Shown here: in pieces, positions 30,832 to 39,640 of the stretch
How the letters are laid out: each line of letters opens with the position of its first letter
Position numbering within the stretch: the stretch's first letter is position 1
Assembly (NCBI GenBank): GCA_907163375.1
Contig: CAJQUW010012527.1
Span: 124,001 to 188,000 of the forward strand
Direction: 5' to 3'
DNA from: Prostheceraeus crozeri
Taxonomy: Eukaryota; Platyhelminthes; Polycladida; Euryleptidae
DNA: 64,000 bases
The notes under the pieces: model-generated
The model's input: the letters and a program-made list of their open reading frames with translations, nothing else
Databases searched by the model: none
Told to the model about the DNA's origin: nothing
Position numbers and translations under genes: made by a program

Positions 30832-33800
30832 TTATCCTCCCATGCTGAAAGTGCTCGTTTCTTGAACGTGTACGTTTTCACAGTATGAACTTGAGATTTT
30901 AAGATTGTCATATTGACAAACGTTATATTTTTTTTTATAGGCCTTCTTATAGGAGCGATGTTTCATTTTGTGAACAATGGATTTTGATATACCTTTAGCA
31001 CGCTTAATGCTATCTGCACATTCTTTTAATTTCATGGAATACATTTTAGGACGGAGGAGAATCATTTCATCTATTTCCTTTCCTGCTGTTTCATCCTTAA
31101 AACAACCAAGTTTGGCTTTATTCTGTATGGAATAGAGTGGATGAGTGGGATTGTAGTTAGATGTGTCGAAATATTTTTCTAATGACTTGCCTACTTCATT
31201 AAAATTTAAATCTTTTTGAGTGGTAATTCCTAAAAAGAAACTATCTGTATCACCACCCAGCAAGCGAACCTCTTTTACGAGAGGGCATGGTTTTAATATT
31301 TTGTAGAAGAGTTGATACATTTCAAGCTTGGAATAATCTAAAACGACTTGCCCAATATAGATGGGTTTGCACAACTCAACTTCTGATTTTATCATTTTAA
31401 CACCTACAAGATCCTCATCGATGATGTCTCTATCAATGAAAAGAGGTGATGAGGTCAATTTGTGATATTTTTGTTCATCAACGACTAGTTTGTAGTTCAT
31501 ACGTTTTCTAACATCCTCCATGGTCTTTCCGAAAAGACTGTTATTCTTATATTTATAAAAATCCTTTTCAAAATTATTTTGGGCGAGTGCACGTTTTTGA
31601 CTGTTACTATCTATGTAGGGTTTGAGGAAGGCTTTCTGTCTAAATTTGATAATGCGGTGAACTGACTTTAGAAGCATGCCCATTTCTAAATAGAATTTTA
31701 GTATGCAGAAGTGTACGAGATAATTTTTCTTATCATATTGGGTGAGTAAAAGTTTGCGGCATGGTTTGTACCTTGGCTGTCCACACTCTGTTAAGTTATT
31801 ATGAAATTGTGACATGAATGGTGAAAACATATCTTCAGTCACTTCACCAGATTCAGGTGCGAGTGGGAAATCAGCAGTTTTATTTTTAATGCTATTTGGA
31901 TAAATCAAATCCACTTCAAAATAATATCCCCAATCACCTTCATCTGGAATCTTCAGTATGTTTGAAGGGTTGGAGTAATACTCAAGCTCATCTTGATTTA
32001 ACCAACTAAACTCGGAATGAGGTAGTGGTTTAGACAGTGAACTGCCATATAAATTATTTTGGTCATAGTACTTTAGGTGGATATGATCATCACCTACTGT
32101 TTCAGATTTTATATGATGTTTATTTACAAATGTGAGACCACCGCGTATTCCGCGCTCAAATATATTATACATCTCCGGGTCTTGTAAGAGATGAATGGTC
32201 TCACCAGTCATTTTAAAGGCTGATTTAAAGGACATGGCTGGTAGACTGACAAAGTGGACAGGATCTAATTTGTCTTCTTCTAATGCCACTCGTCGAAATT
32301 CCTGAAAGACATCAGCCAGCAAAATGACATCTAATTCTAAGTAAGCGATCATATAATCGCCAAACGTTTTACATTCAAATTTTAACCATGCCTCTTGAGC
32401 ATGTTCATAATCTTCTACTGGACAATCTTCACCCGTCAAATCGTTTTTGAATTTGTCAATGGAAGGAAGGGTTGTTTCATTTAGTTTAGACATTGAGCTA
32501 AAATACGCATAAGGAAAGACTCCTTTGCGAGTGATTATTTCATCCGTTAAGTTTGGATAGTGTTTCTTCAAAGTTTGACTATGGGGAAGAAACCTGAGAT
32601 TATGAACGAGAGAAGCTAGTGACGCTGACATGAATTGAAATGAATCTAAAAATTTTATTTCGAAGAAGACTGTCTTATTTTCTTTAGTTTTATCTACTGG
32701 TACTTTTGCTGTCATTGCCATGAATTTTTCTCTCGTTTGTGCTATTACATTTAACTGCCACGATTTCATCTGGCTCAACCCTCCTTTTATGAGCATATGA
32801 CTGTCATAGCCCTTAAAGTTATGAAAAATGACGGGTAGTGCACGACGTCTCAACCTAAGTGAAAAGTTACATTTGGAGCAGAGTGCGTTTCTAAATTTAC
32901 CAGTGATGTGATCATGATCACGCACTTTCTTAATTTTATCGTCATCAAACGTTTTATGACATTTAGGACAGGATGTGCAACTTTCAAATTTTTGTTTGTC
33001 TTCATCTGTCATATGTAGTGACTTACGCTGCAATTGGGAATCATATGATTGTTGAAATTTAGCAGCTTTATCGAGAAATTCTAGAAATTTTGAAATGCAA
33101 TCTTCACCTTGCCAAGTATGCATTTTGTCTTGTCTATTCCTAAAGTGGTCATGCCATACTTCATAGCAGGATATGGCTGCTGGCTTGTGGATGATGTCAT
33201 CAATGTAGCATTCTATGTCTGCGTAAATGACACGCAGGGGACTTAATTCGTCACCATTATCCCTATGTGAAAATATTTTATCTTTGGGCATGCGTTCCAT
33301 TTGTAATTTACCTCGCTTGCACCATTCATAGTGAGTTTCAAATTTATCTTTACTCCAAAAGGAGCGGATGCAGCGGTCGCATACAAAATGTTCACCTCTT
33401 TTAGAGTGCCCCAAGTGAGTGTACAAGCGAGAGATTTTGGGAATACCACAGTAGTGCCATTCCTCGCTATCATCTTGTTTTACTAATAAGAGGTTGACTA
33501 CACGTTCATAACAAGTTGAACGTGAATTATAGCGGGCACCCTTCAACCCCTTCTCCCACACGTGAACGACAATTTTAATCTTATTATGTTTTTCGAACGT
33601 TTCTACATCTTTGATTTTCATGTTGTTACTATCACAACCTTCAAAGTCTAGTTCATCCTCCCACTGTCTATAGCTATAGGTGCGATCTCGGTGCGCGTTG
33701 ATATCATTATAGTGAAGGATGGATAGGACTGCATATTTGAAACACTGTGATTTACAATCGACATTGATGACAGCTTTCTTATTATACAACGTTTTTGGTA

Positions 33801-34533
33801 GTTTAAATGTACCTCCAGCTGCATGACTTTCTAATAGTGAAATTTTGAATATGGCTGAGTCCACACCATCAAAAATGAGAGCGCTGTCGCGTTGATTGAA
33901 TTTATCTACATTTGATTTTAAACATTGAATGTGAAAATTTAGCCAAGACTCGCAGTCTACCACTTCGGTTGCGGAAGAGGAAGGAACATGAAACTGTATT
34001 CTCTCCGTCACTTGACCCGTTTGAAAATCTATCTTAATATATTTTAGTTTAAGGTAGATGAGCGCCTTCATTCTAAAATTGTCTAAATTGTTGAAGAGCG
34101 CTTCGATAATGTTTGAATTTTGAAGGAGCCACTCAGGAAAATCTACTATTTGAGTATTGGACTCCATGCAGTAGTCGCGTACTAAATTATTATGTGAAAC
34201 ATTAATGAGGGAGATGGTAGAGGTACCGTTGGTGTAGTGATCATTTGCATGCGTGTGTTGAAGTCTGTGCGAAGATCGCTGAAAGTGACTATCAAAAGAA
34301 AGAGGGCACAAATCGAAAGGAAAGGAGATGTCATCGTCAGAATCAACTTCACCTCCGGAGATTGACGCCGCTTTGCGTTGACACACACGTTGTTTGATGT
34401 GTCGAAGGAGACTGTGCTTCCTTGTAAACATATGTCCGCAGTCGGCACATTCCCACTCGTTGCCTTGTCGCGAGAGTCCTGAGCTGGAACTCACATCACC
34501 TGAAAGAGAAATCATTCTTTCATCTCTGTTCAA
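30832..34533 (-). CDS. Polinton protein-primed DNA polymerase B
   Basis: The protein is about 1233 residues. An N-terminal C2H2 finger (CADCGHMFTRKHSLLRHIKQ) and another (CDRCIRSFWSKDKFETHYEW) precede the 3'-5' exonuclease: Exo I YADIECYID (about 437), Exo II HNFKGYDSHML and Exo III YLELDVILLADVF. Polymerase motifs follow: A KYYDQNNLYGSSLSKPLP (about 824), B YKNNSLFGKTMEDV and C LLGGDTDSFFLGI (about 1094). This is the family B, protein-primed type of Polintons. A leader ATG at 34689-34687 followed by GTAAGT and an acceptor at 34621-34620 indicate a leader intron upstream of the body. The promoter lies at 34858-34905. Confidence 0.95.
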   Translation of the reverse strand: MNRDERMISLSGDVSSSSGLSRQGNEWECADCGHMFTRKHSLLRHIKQRVCQRKAASISGGEVDSDDDISFPFDLCPLSFDSHFQRSSHRLQHTHANDHYTNGTSTISLINVSHNNLVRDYCMESNTQIVDFPEWLLQNSNIIEALFNNLDNFRMKALIYLKLKYIKIDFQTGQVTERIQFHVPSSSATEVVDCESWLNFHIQCLKSNVDKFNQRDSALIFDGVDSAIFKISLLESHAAGGTFKLPKTLYNKKAVINVDCKSQCFKYAVLSILHYNDINAHRDRTYSYRQWEDELDFEGCDSNNMKIKDVETFEKHNKIKIVVHVWEKGLKGARYNSRSTCYERVVNLLLVKQDDSEEWHYCGIPKISRLYTHLGHSKRGEHFVCDRCIRSFWSKDKFETHYEWCKRGKLQMERMPKDKIFSHRDNGDELSPLRVIYADIECYIDDIIHKPAAISCYEVWHDHFRNRQDKMHTWQGEDCISKFLEFLDKAAKFQQSYDSQLQRKSLHMTDEDKQKFESCTSCPKCHKTFDDDKIKKVRDHDHITGKFRNALCSKCNFSLRLRRRALPVIFHNFKGYDSHMLIKGGLSQMKSWQLNVIAQTREKFMAMTAKVPVDKTKENKTVFFEIKFLDSFQFMSASLASLVHNLRFLPHSQTLKKHYPNLTDEIITRKGVFPYAYFSSMSKLNETTLPSIDKFKNDLTGEDCPVEDYEHAQEAWLKFECKTFGDYMIAYLELDVILLADVFQEFRRVALEEDKLDPVHFVSLPAMSFKSAFKMTGETIHLLQDPEMYNIFERGIRGGLTFVNKHHIKSETVGDDHIHLKYYDQNNLYGSSLSKPLPHSEFSWLNQDELEYYSNPSNILKIPDEGDWGYYFEVDLIYPNSIKNKTADFPLAPESGEVTEDMFSPFMSQFHNNLTECGQPRYKPCRKLLLTQYDKKNYLVHFCILKFYLEMGMLLKSVHRIIKFRQKAFLKPYIDSNSQKRALAQNNFEKDFYKYKNNSLFGKTMEDVRKRMNYKLVVDEQKYHKLTSSPLFIDRDIIDEDLVGVKMIKSEVELCKPIYIGQVVLDYSKLEMYQLFYKILKPCPLVKEVRLLGGDTDSFFLGITTQKDLNFNEVGKSLEKYFDTSNYNPTHPLYSIQNKAKLGCFKDETAGKEIDEMILLRPKMYSMKLKECADSIKRAKGISKSIVHKMKHRSYKKAYKKKYNVCQYDNLKISSSYCENVHVQETSTFSMGG

Positions 34534-34619
34534 GTCTCAGTGTATTGTTACAACCTACCTTGACTCAACAACTCTAAACTTTCCTCGAGAAGGGAGGGTG
34601 TTGGTGATGAAGTTGATGC

Positions 34620-34686
34620 CTGAAATTGAGGAAGATGCTATTAGCCACACGTTTGAGGGAGATGAGTGAAGAAATTTTCAACTTAC
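34620..34686 (-). other. 67-bp leader intron of the polymerase gene (candidate)
   Basis: GTAAGT at 34686-34681 directly follows an ATG, and TTTCAG ends at 34620 before GCATCAACTTCATC. It has the same length as the candidate intron at 18675-18741 and is alignable to it without gaps. Confidence 0.65.
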
Positions 34687-34857
34687 CATTTCAACGAAAT
34701 TATGTTTAAGCTTGATACTTCAACAAGATAGAGACTTCACTCAAATAATACGTCTCAAATTTGGAATTCACTTGTACGCCTCAAATATAGAATTCGCTAG
34801 ACAACAGTTCACTTATGCGTCTCAAAGACAGAGTGAAATGACACGAATGTCACTTTA

Positions 34858-34905
34858 CATATATACTTTCATATTCCTCATTCATTGGCTGTTCATTCTG
34901 ATTGG
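34858..34905 (-). promoter_or_regulatory. polymerase-gene promoter: two CCAAT boxes plus TATA box (- strand)
   Basis: On the - strand, CCAAT at 34905-34901 and 34888-34884 (17 bp apart) is followed by TATATATG at 34865-34858. The order, the 17-bp spacing and the CCAAT-to-TATA distance (21 to 23 bp) match the promoter of the left-end gene at 18529-18576. The TATA could also serve the + strand gene at 34963. Confidence 0.65.
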
Positions 34906-34962
34906 TTGCTTGTTGATACTTAAGAATTAGAAAACATTTCAAAGTTATTATTCACAGTCAAC

Positions 34963-35358
34963 ATGACAAGCCCTCCGACAACACCAAACACAAAATTCTC
35001 TTCTCCATCCTCAACACCAAACGCTCCAACGAAGGTAGAGAAGGTGTTATTACCAGCGGACAACGAAGAGAGTGTATGTGAGAAGGAGTGTCCCGACTTA
35101 ACAGGCGTGAGGTGGAAGTATCTCCAGTACGATACTGACGATGTGATGGAGATCACCAGCACCAAATTTCTCCACCAATTATGGGAGTGGTACACCCCTA
35201 ACTCCCAGCCACGAACTATGGAGGAGTGGGAGTATATTGACAAAGTGAGGCTCGCAGTGGAAGAACGATTAAAGCAACTGAACTGTTTTTGTTATCTATG
35301 TGAAACCAGACTCTGGGACGATATTGACGATGAAGACCTTTTGAAATACATGCCATAA
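34963..35358 (+). CDS. Polinton right-arm hypothetical protein, 131 residues
   Basis: It starts MTSPPTTPNTKFSSPSSTPN, a Thr/Ser/Pro-rich leader, then VRWKYLQYDTDDVMEI, HQLWEWYTP and a C-terminal CFCYLC pair and acidic DDIDDEDLL. No fold is recognised. Coding is supported by composition, an ATG just after a TATA/CCAAT region and AATAAA at 35357-35362 overlapping the stop. Confidence 0.6.
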   Translation: MTSPPTTPNTKFSSPSSTPNAPTKVEKVLLPADNEESVCEKECPDLTGVRWKYLQYDTDDVMEITSTKFLHQLWEWYTPNSQPRTMEEWEYIDKVRLAVEERLKQLNCFCYLCETRLWDDIDDEDLLKYMP

Positions 35359-35407
35359 TAAATTTTTATTTCGTATTATCTTTGCTTTCATACTGACTTA
35401 CTTGAAT

Positions 35408-35818
35408 GGGGCTTCAGTGGATGATTTAACCATGTATACATTTTCATTTGGAAATAGTAGCACGCTTAGTCTAACTTGTAAATCTTAAAACATTTCATAT
35501 GGACGATGATGGTAGATGAAATAGTGTCAAATAAATTAAGATAGCTTACACTTCTGATACAGGGATAGCAATCGACTGCGATCCATGTGTAAAGAGCTTG
35601 TTAGACTACGGATGGGCTTCAGTGGATGATTTAATCATGTATACTTTTTCATTTGGAAGTAGTAGCACGCTTAGTCTAACTTGTAAATCTTAAAATATTT
35701 CATATGGACGATGATGATAGATGAAATAGTGTCAAATAAAATTAAGATAGCTTACACTTCTGATACAGGGATAGCAATCGACTGCGATCCATGTGTAAAG
35801 AGCTTGTTAGACTACGGA
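35408..35818. repeat. 206-bp tandem duplication in the Polinton right arm
   Basis: GGGCTTCAGTGGATGATTTA starts at 35408 and again at 35614, and both copies run to TTAGACTACGGA. Identity is high, with a few substitutions. A third partial piece (GGGATAGCAATCGACTGC) recurs at about 36672-36689. Both copies are short open frames on the + strand (35711-35908 is one), but no protein family is recognised. Confidence 0.85.
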
Positions 35819-36158
35819 AGAGAGAAGTGTGTTATGTTGCGTGTGGCGCGTGAGTGTCCTCCCATTTCATTCCATTCATCAATTCGTCTCATTGATAGAG
35901 ACAGGTAGAACTCATGGTTCTCATAACGTATGCAATGGAAAGTTTTAGGCAACCTTCGACAGTTGGCTAAATGTCGCCCTGGCGCGAATGCATACTACGT
36001 TGAGACAATGGCAATCACTTGCAAACATGACGCAGAGAGGTTAAACAAGATTGACCATTGCCGAATGTCCCTTGCGGTATACATAGCTACGGGTTTCACC
36101 GCCGCCCTTTACAGGAACGCCCGTCGAAAGGAAGTATTACACCGAACTTCATTTGCAA

Positions 36159-36296
36159 CGTTCAAGTTGACTGATAGCAGATTCAACTTAATGATAGTAT
36201 TCGCCAGTCCGAAGACTGCCCAGGGCAAACCGCGAGGAGGTTCTATCATGTCTTGCCCCATGGTGGCCCTTAAGAGAGCCGATGGTTCGTTCTCGG
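36159..36296. repeat. dispersed 138-149-bp repeat, copy 1
   Basis: It starts ACGTTCAAGTTGACTGATAG and ends GATGGTTCGTTCTCGG. It lies 24 bp beyond the stop of the - strand gene at 36321-36578. It is near-identical to 36693-36840 and 37169-37317. Confidence 0.88.
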
Positions 36297-36320
36297 TGTC
36301 AATGGTGTCAATTAAGTTGA

Positions 36321-36578
36321 CTATTGGCTGGAATAGTCAATGGGTATGACGGTTAGGTTGTCATAGACCCTATACCGCCGAGGTCGTGCTGGTGCATCTG
36401 GCACCTTTCGGATGCGAGTGGTATTCGGAGTCCACACCCCATCCGTCCAAACGATCTTCTCGATCTTCCCCTTCTTATCATCCTCTTCATCCCACTCGTC
36501 GAGGATGATGAACTCGGGAATGGCGTTGTCTTCATCGATGAAGACGGGAATACTGTTGGCAGGAGACGTTGCATCCAT
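36321..36578 (-). CDS. Polinton right-arm small acidic protein A, 85 residues
   Basis: MDATSPANSIPVFIDEDNAI, then an acidic DEWDEEDDKKGKIEK and PDAPARPRRYRVYDNL. No family is recognised. It has a TATA-like CTATATAAG (- strand, 36627-36619) about 41-49 bp before the ATG, which supports a real gene. The right-arm repeat follows its stop. Confidence 0.55.
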   Translation of the reverse strand: MDATSPANSIPVFIDEDNAIPEFIILDEWDEEDDKKGKIEKIVWTDGVWTPNTTRIRKVPDAPARPRRYRVYDNLTVIPIDYSSQ

Positions 36579-36618
36579 CGTGACTTGAAATTGAATGAGA
36601 AGCGCTACAATCTTCTGG

Positions 36619-36627
36619 CTTATATAG
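36619..36627 (-). promoter_or_regulatory. TATA box of right-arm gene A
   Basis: CTATATAAG on the - strand, 41-49 bp upstream of the ATG at 36578. Confidence 0.5.
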
Positions 36628-36692
36628 GGTTTTCAACAATGAATTGCTCAACAGCGAATCAGAATGCTTCAGGGATAGCAATCGACTGCATA

Positions 36693-36840
36693 ACGTTCAA
36701 GTTGACTGATAGCAGATTCAACTTAATGATAGTATTCGCCAGTCCGAAGACTGCCCAGGGCAAACCGCGAGGAGGTTCTATCAAATCTTGCCCCATGGTG
36801 GCCCTTAAGAGAGCCGATGGTTCGTTCTCGGGAGTAACGT
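36693..36840. repeat. dispersed 138-149-bp repeat, copy 2
   Basis: Same unit as 36159-36296, extended by GGAGTAACGT. It lies 4 bp beyond the stop of the - strand gene at 36845-37111. Confidence 0.88.
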
Positions 36841-36844
36841 CATC

Positions 36845-37111
36845 TTACATCCTACCAATTCTGCTGAGAGAGTCTTTGACTCTCTCTTTGGTAGCACTGT
36901 CGACTTCCACGCTAATTGGCACGTGGCTGAAAAGTGGAATGTAGCGCCATTCCGTTGGATTGACAGCAGTTGCTGTCATCGGATTGCCAATCCGAGCAAG
37001 ATTATTAAAAACTCTGTCTTGCTCCTCTAGCCTGACAAACTCCTCAAATAAATTTCGCGGCCTTAACTGCGGTCCGCGAGGAGAGCTGACTTGACTGTTC
37101 GGCGTCTGCAT
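36845..37111 (-). CDS. Polinton right-arm small protein B, 88 residues
   Basis: MQTPNSQVSSPRGPQLRPRN then a charged helical part (FEEFVRLEEQDRVFNNLARI) and PLFSHVPISVEVDSATKERV. No family is recognised. GTATATAAA on the - strand (37151-37143) lies about 32-40 bp before the ATG. It has the same TATA, ORF, repeat layout as gene A. Confidence 0.55.
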   Translation of the reverse strand: MQTPNSQVSSPRGPQLRPRNLFEEFVRLEEQDRVFNNLARIGNPMTATAVNPTEWRYIPLFSHVPISVEVDSATKERVKDSLSRIGRM

Positions 37112-37142
37112 GATTGAAATGAAATGAAATGAGAGGCAATGG

Positions 37143-37151
37143 TTTATATAC
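37143..37151 (-). promoter_or_regulatory. TATA box of right-arm gene B
   Basis: GTATATAAA on the - strand, 32-40 bp upstream of the ATG at 37111. Confidence 0.5.
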
Positions 37152-37168
37152 CCCTCTAACGCGACGCA

Positions 37169-37317
37169 ACGTTCAAGTTGACTGATAGCAGATTCAACTT
37201 AATGATAGTATTCGCCAGTCCGAAGACTGCCCAGGGCAAACCGCGTGGAGGTTCTATCATGTCTTGCCCCTAGGTGGCCCTTAAGAGAGCCGATGGTTCG
37301 TTCTCGGGAGTGACGTG
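37169..37317. repeat. dispersed 138-149-bp repeat, copy 3
   Basis: Same unit, ending GGAGTGACGT. It lies 90 bp beyond the stop of the - strand gene at 37408-38574. The three copies therefore sit in the 3' flank of three consecutive - strand genes. Confidence 0.88.
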
Positions 37318-37407
37318 ATAGGGTGGTGAAGGCGGGCAAAGATCTGCAATGAAAATGATATGTATTAGAATAGGATATACTATCTTATTTACTTTTCACT
37401 TACCAAG

Positions 37408-38574
37408 TTAGTCATCCTTTGGCAGTCTCGCGCGCTTCCGAATAGAAAATTTGTGCAGATGGCCGCGCATTCTCAGGCTGGCATGTAAGCACTTCTTACT
37501 CGGATGGCCGTTATAGCATAGGATGGACTCGTCGAGGCTTTGATTTACTAATACTTCGCCGGCCAAATGATTATCCCGAATAGGGATGTGAAACTCAAAC
37601 AAACGATCCTCATTCACACGTTCCCACTCATCCCTCATGCGCTCCAACTTCTCATACGCCTGCCTCTCATCACCCCGCCGAGCCACAGTCCTCTCCAACT
37701 CAACATTCCTCGCTCTCAACACACTCATCTCCTTCATCATCTCCTCAAACTTCGCTTCTGCATCTCTCATTCTTCTCTCCGCAGCACTCGCCCTCTTCTC
37801 ACACTCATCATTCTTCTCTTCCAACTCTCGCGTCTTTTTCTTCAAATCAGTCACACTACGCCTCATTCTAATATTTTCATCTGCTACCTCCTTCGACTTC
37901 AGTTCCTTCTTTTTCAACTCATCCAACTCCTTCACAACTTCATCCTTCACTTTCTTCAAACTCTCATACTTATTCACAAACAAATCATGCGCCATCTGCT
38001 GCGAAACATGCCTCTTCTCTTCATCCTTCAACCACCTCGCCGACTGCACACGAATCCCACCACTCTTCACTTTTGGGGAAGATGAGCTCTTCTGGGGGTC
38101 GGTGATGACAATGTTTGACACCTCCGACGACGAAGAGCTCAACTTCCTCACACGCTTCCTCACACGCTCCCTATCTAAATCCACATCATCCTCATCATCA
38201 CTCTCAAGCACTCTCTTTCGCTCAATCTCACCCTCCAACGACGCAACCGCTCTCGCCAACTCATCATTCTCAACAACATTCGCAACCTTACCCTCTCGCT
38301 CGATCGCCAACATTCGCTCCCTCTCTTCCACAATCAACTGCGTAAATCTTAAGTCAGTCACTAAACCACCACTACAGTCAGCATGCACTCTGTAGAAACG
38401 CGCCTCATCCTCATCACCCTTCAGCACTCTACACTTCACACACGCAACCCTATTCAAGATAATCATGTGGCCGGTGCCCGCCTTCTTGACATGAGCCTTG
38501 GCGTCCGCACTGCGATTTATTCGACCGCACACACACATTTTGACATGATATTTGCGATTTTTATCGTTTGCCAT
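37408..38574 (-). CDS. Polinton right-end coiled-coil protein with N-terminal Cys-rich part
   Basis: The protein has 388 residues from ATG 38574. The N-terminal 60 residues hold CVCGR and CVKC pairs plus His, a likely zinc-binding module. A Ser/acidic linker (SDDEDDVDLD, KLSSSSSE) leads to a long coiled coil (about residues 190-320: KKVKDEVVKELDELKKKELK and onward) and a basic C-terminal tail. No known family. An acceptor-like CTTACAG lies just upstream of the ATG and a TATA-like element lies at 39166-39173, so a spliced 5' leader is possible. The Ser/His-rich frames on the + strand here are antisense shadows. Confidence 0.65.
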   Translation of the reverse strand: MANDKNRKYHVKMCVCGRINRSADAKAHVKKAGTGHMIILNRVACVKCRVLKGDEDEARFYRVHADCSGGLVTDLRFTQLIVEERERMLAIEREGKVANVVENDELARAVASLEGEIERKRVLESDDEDDVDLDRERVRKRVRKLSSSSSEVSNIVITDPQKSSSSPKVKSGGIRVQSARWLKDEEKRHVSQQMAHDLFVNKYESLKKVKDEVVKELDELKKKELKSKEVADENIRMRRSVTDLKKKTRELEEKNDECEKRASAAERRMRDAEAKFEEMMKEMSVLRARNVELERTVARRGDERQAYEKLERMRDEWERVNEDRLFEFHIPIRDNHLAGEVLVNQSLDESILCYNGHPSKKCLHASLRMRGHLHKFSIRKRARLPKDD

Positions 38575-39165
38575 GCCTGATTTATCGTTAGCTGTAAGAT
38601 AATGAAATTTGTATAAGTTTGGAATCATGTAGTACAGTCATATTCCTAAAGAGTGTAGTGAGTGGCACTCGATCCCGTCGACAGCCCGAAGGCCTTGTAC
38701 TGATCACTAGGGAAGTGAGAGATCTTCCCCGATACCCGCTCTTTACAGCTGAAGACATCATTGTCACTGCCCCGAAGTGGTAACAGGAACGCCGAGTCAA
38801 AGGTTGTGATCAGTAGCTGGGATCTAACCCCTAAAAGCTGCCTTAGACTTAGTTAAATTTCAAATCTGATAGCAGATTTGAACTCAGCATACTTGAAAAC
38901 CTTAGTCTACATGTTAAAACTTTGAAAAAAGTGAAAATTAAGAATTTTTAAAAAATTCCGCATTTTACTACTCATACTACTTTTAAAAAATTTTATCAGT
39001 AGTAAAGACACTATCAAACTCTATCATACAAACTTTGAAGTAAGAAGATAGCTTGCCTACTTCAAAAGATAGAGTCCTTTGAAACACCCGATATCGGGAG
39101 CTCAGAGCGACGACCGTCGCTTACCTCGTCTTTCGATGAAGTGATCAGACTTACGTTGTCGGGGG

Positions 39166-39173
39166 TTTATATA
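39166..39173 (-). promoter_or_regulatory. TATA box for the right-end - strand transcript
   Basis: TATATAAA on the - strand, followed about 25 bp on by AACGTAAGT, a donor-like sequence. It would serve the coiled-coil gene through a spliced leader. Confidence 0.4.
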
Positions 39174-39351
39174 TGCTCGGAAGAAGCTTAAAATGGCTCT
39201 ATCTCCGAAAGTATTCATCGTAGCGACATGCGGTTTGTTGCAAACAATTCGTCTCATCATTCTCTATCATATGACACCTGAACCATTCTCATATGACCAC
39301 GGGAAGTTGGTCCGTCAGCACATGTCCATGTAACATGCCACAAGTGAAAAA

Positions 39352-39600
39352 ATTCCTAAGTGTGAGAGCTCCAGTGTGGTGAAAATTTTGAAAAATTTAA
39401 AACTTCCGAATTTCGACCTGGGACCTTCACCAAAACATTTTTCATCAAATTTCACTGACCCCCCCTCCCCCCCTCGTTCAGAGAAATTTGATGAAAAATG
39501 TTTTGGTTACGGTCCCAGGTCGAAATTCCACACTTTGGAAAATTTTCAAAATTTTACCCATACAAAGCCACTCTGACACTTAAGATTTTTTCAGGTGAGC
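39352..39600. repeat. extra inverted and direct copies of the terminal-repeat module (hairpin)
   Basis: Just inside the right terminal repeat are two more copies of the module with CCAAAACATTTTTCATC. One is inverted relative to the other, so 39413-39470 and about 39480-39527 form arms of a long hairpin around a C/T-rich loop. Confidence 0.75.
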
Positions 39601-39640
39601 GAGCTCCGACCTAAAATCTTGTAACCGCTCTAACTTTTGA

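Noticed and set aside
35930-36349. 139-residue + strand frame spanning the first dispersed repeat
   Set aside because: Its C-terminal part is simply the repeat, which is also open in the second copy but interrupted in the third. The rest has no recognised similarity and no promoter, so I do not call it a gene.
37567-38395. Ser/His/Leu-rich + strand frames as genes
   Set aside because: They are antisense to the coiled-coil gene at 37408-38574, whose Lys/Glu-rich codons give long open complementary frames.
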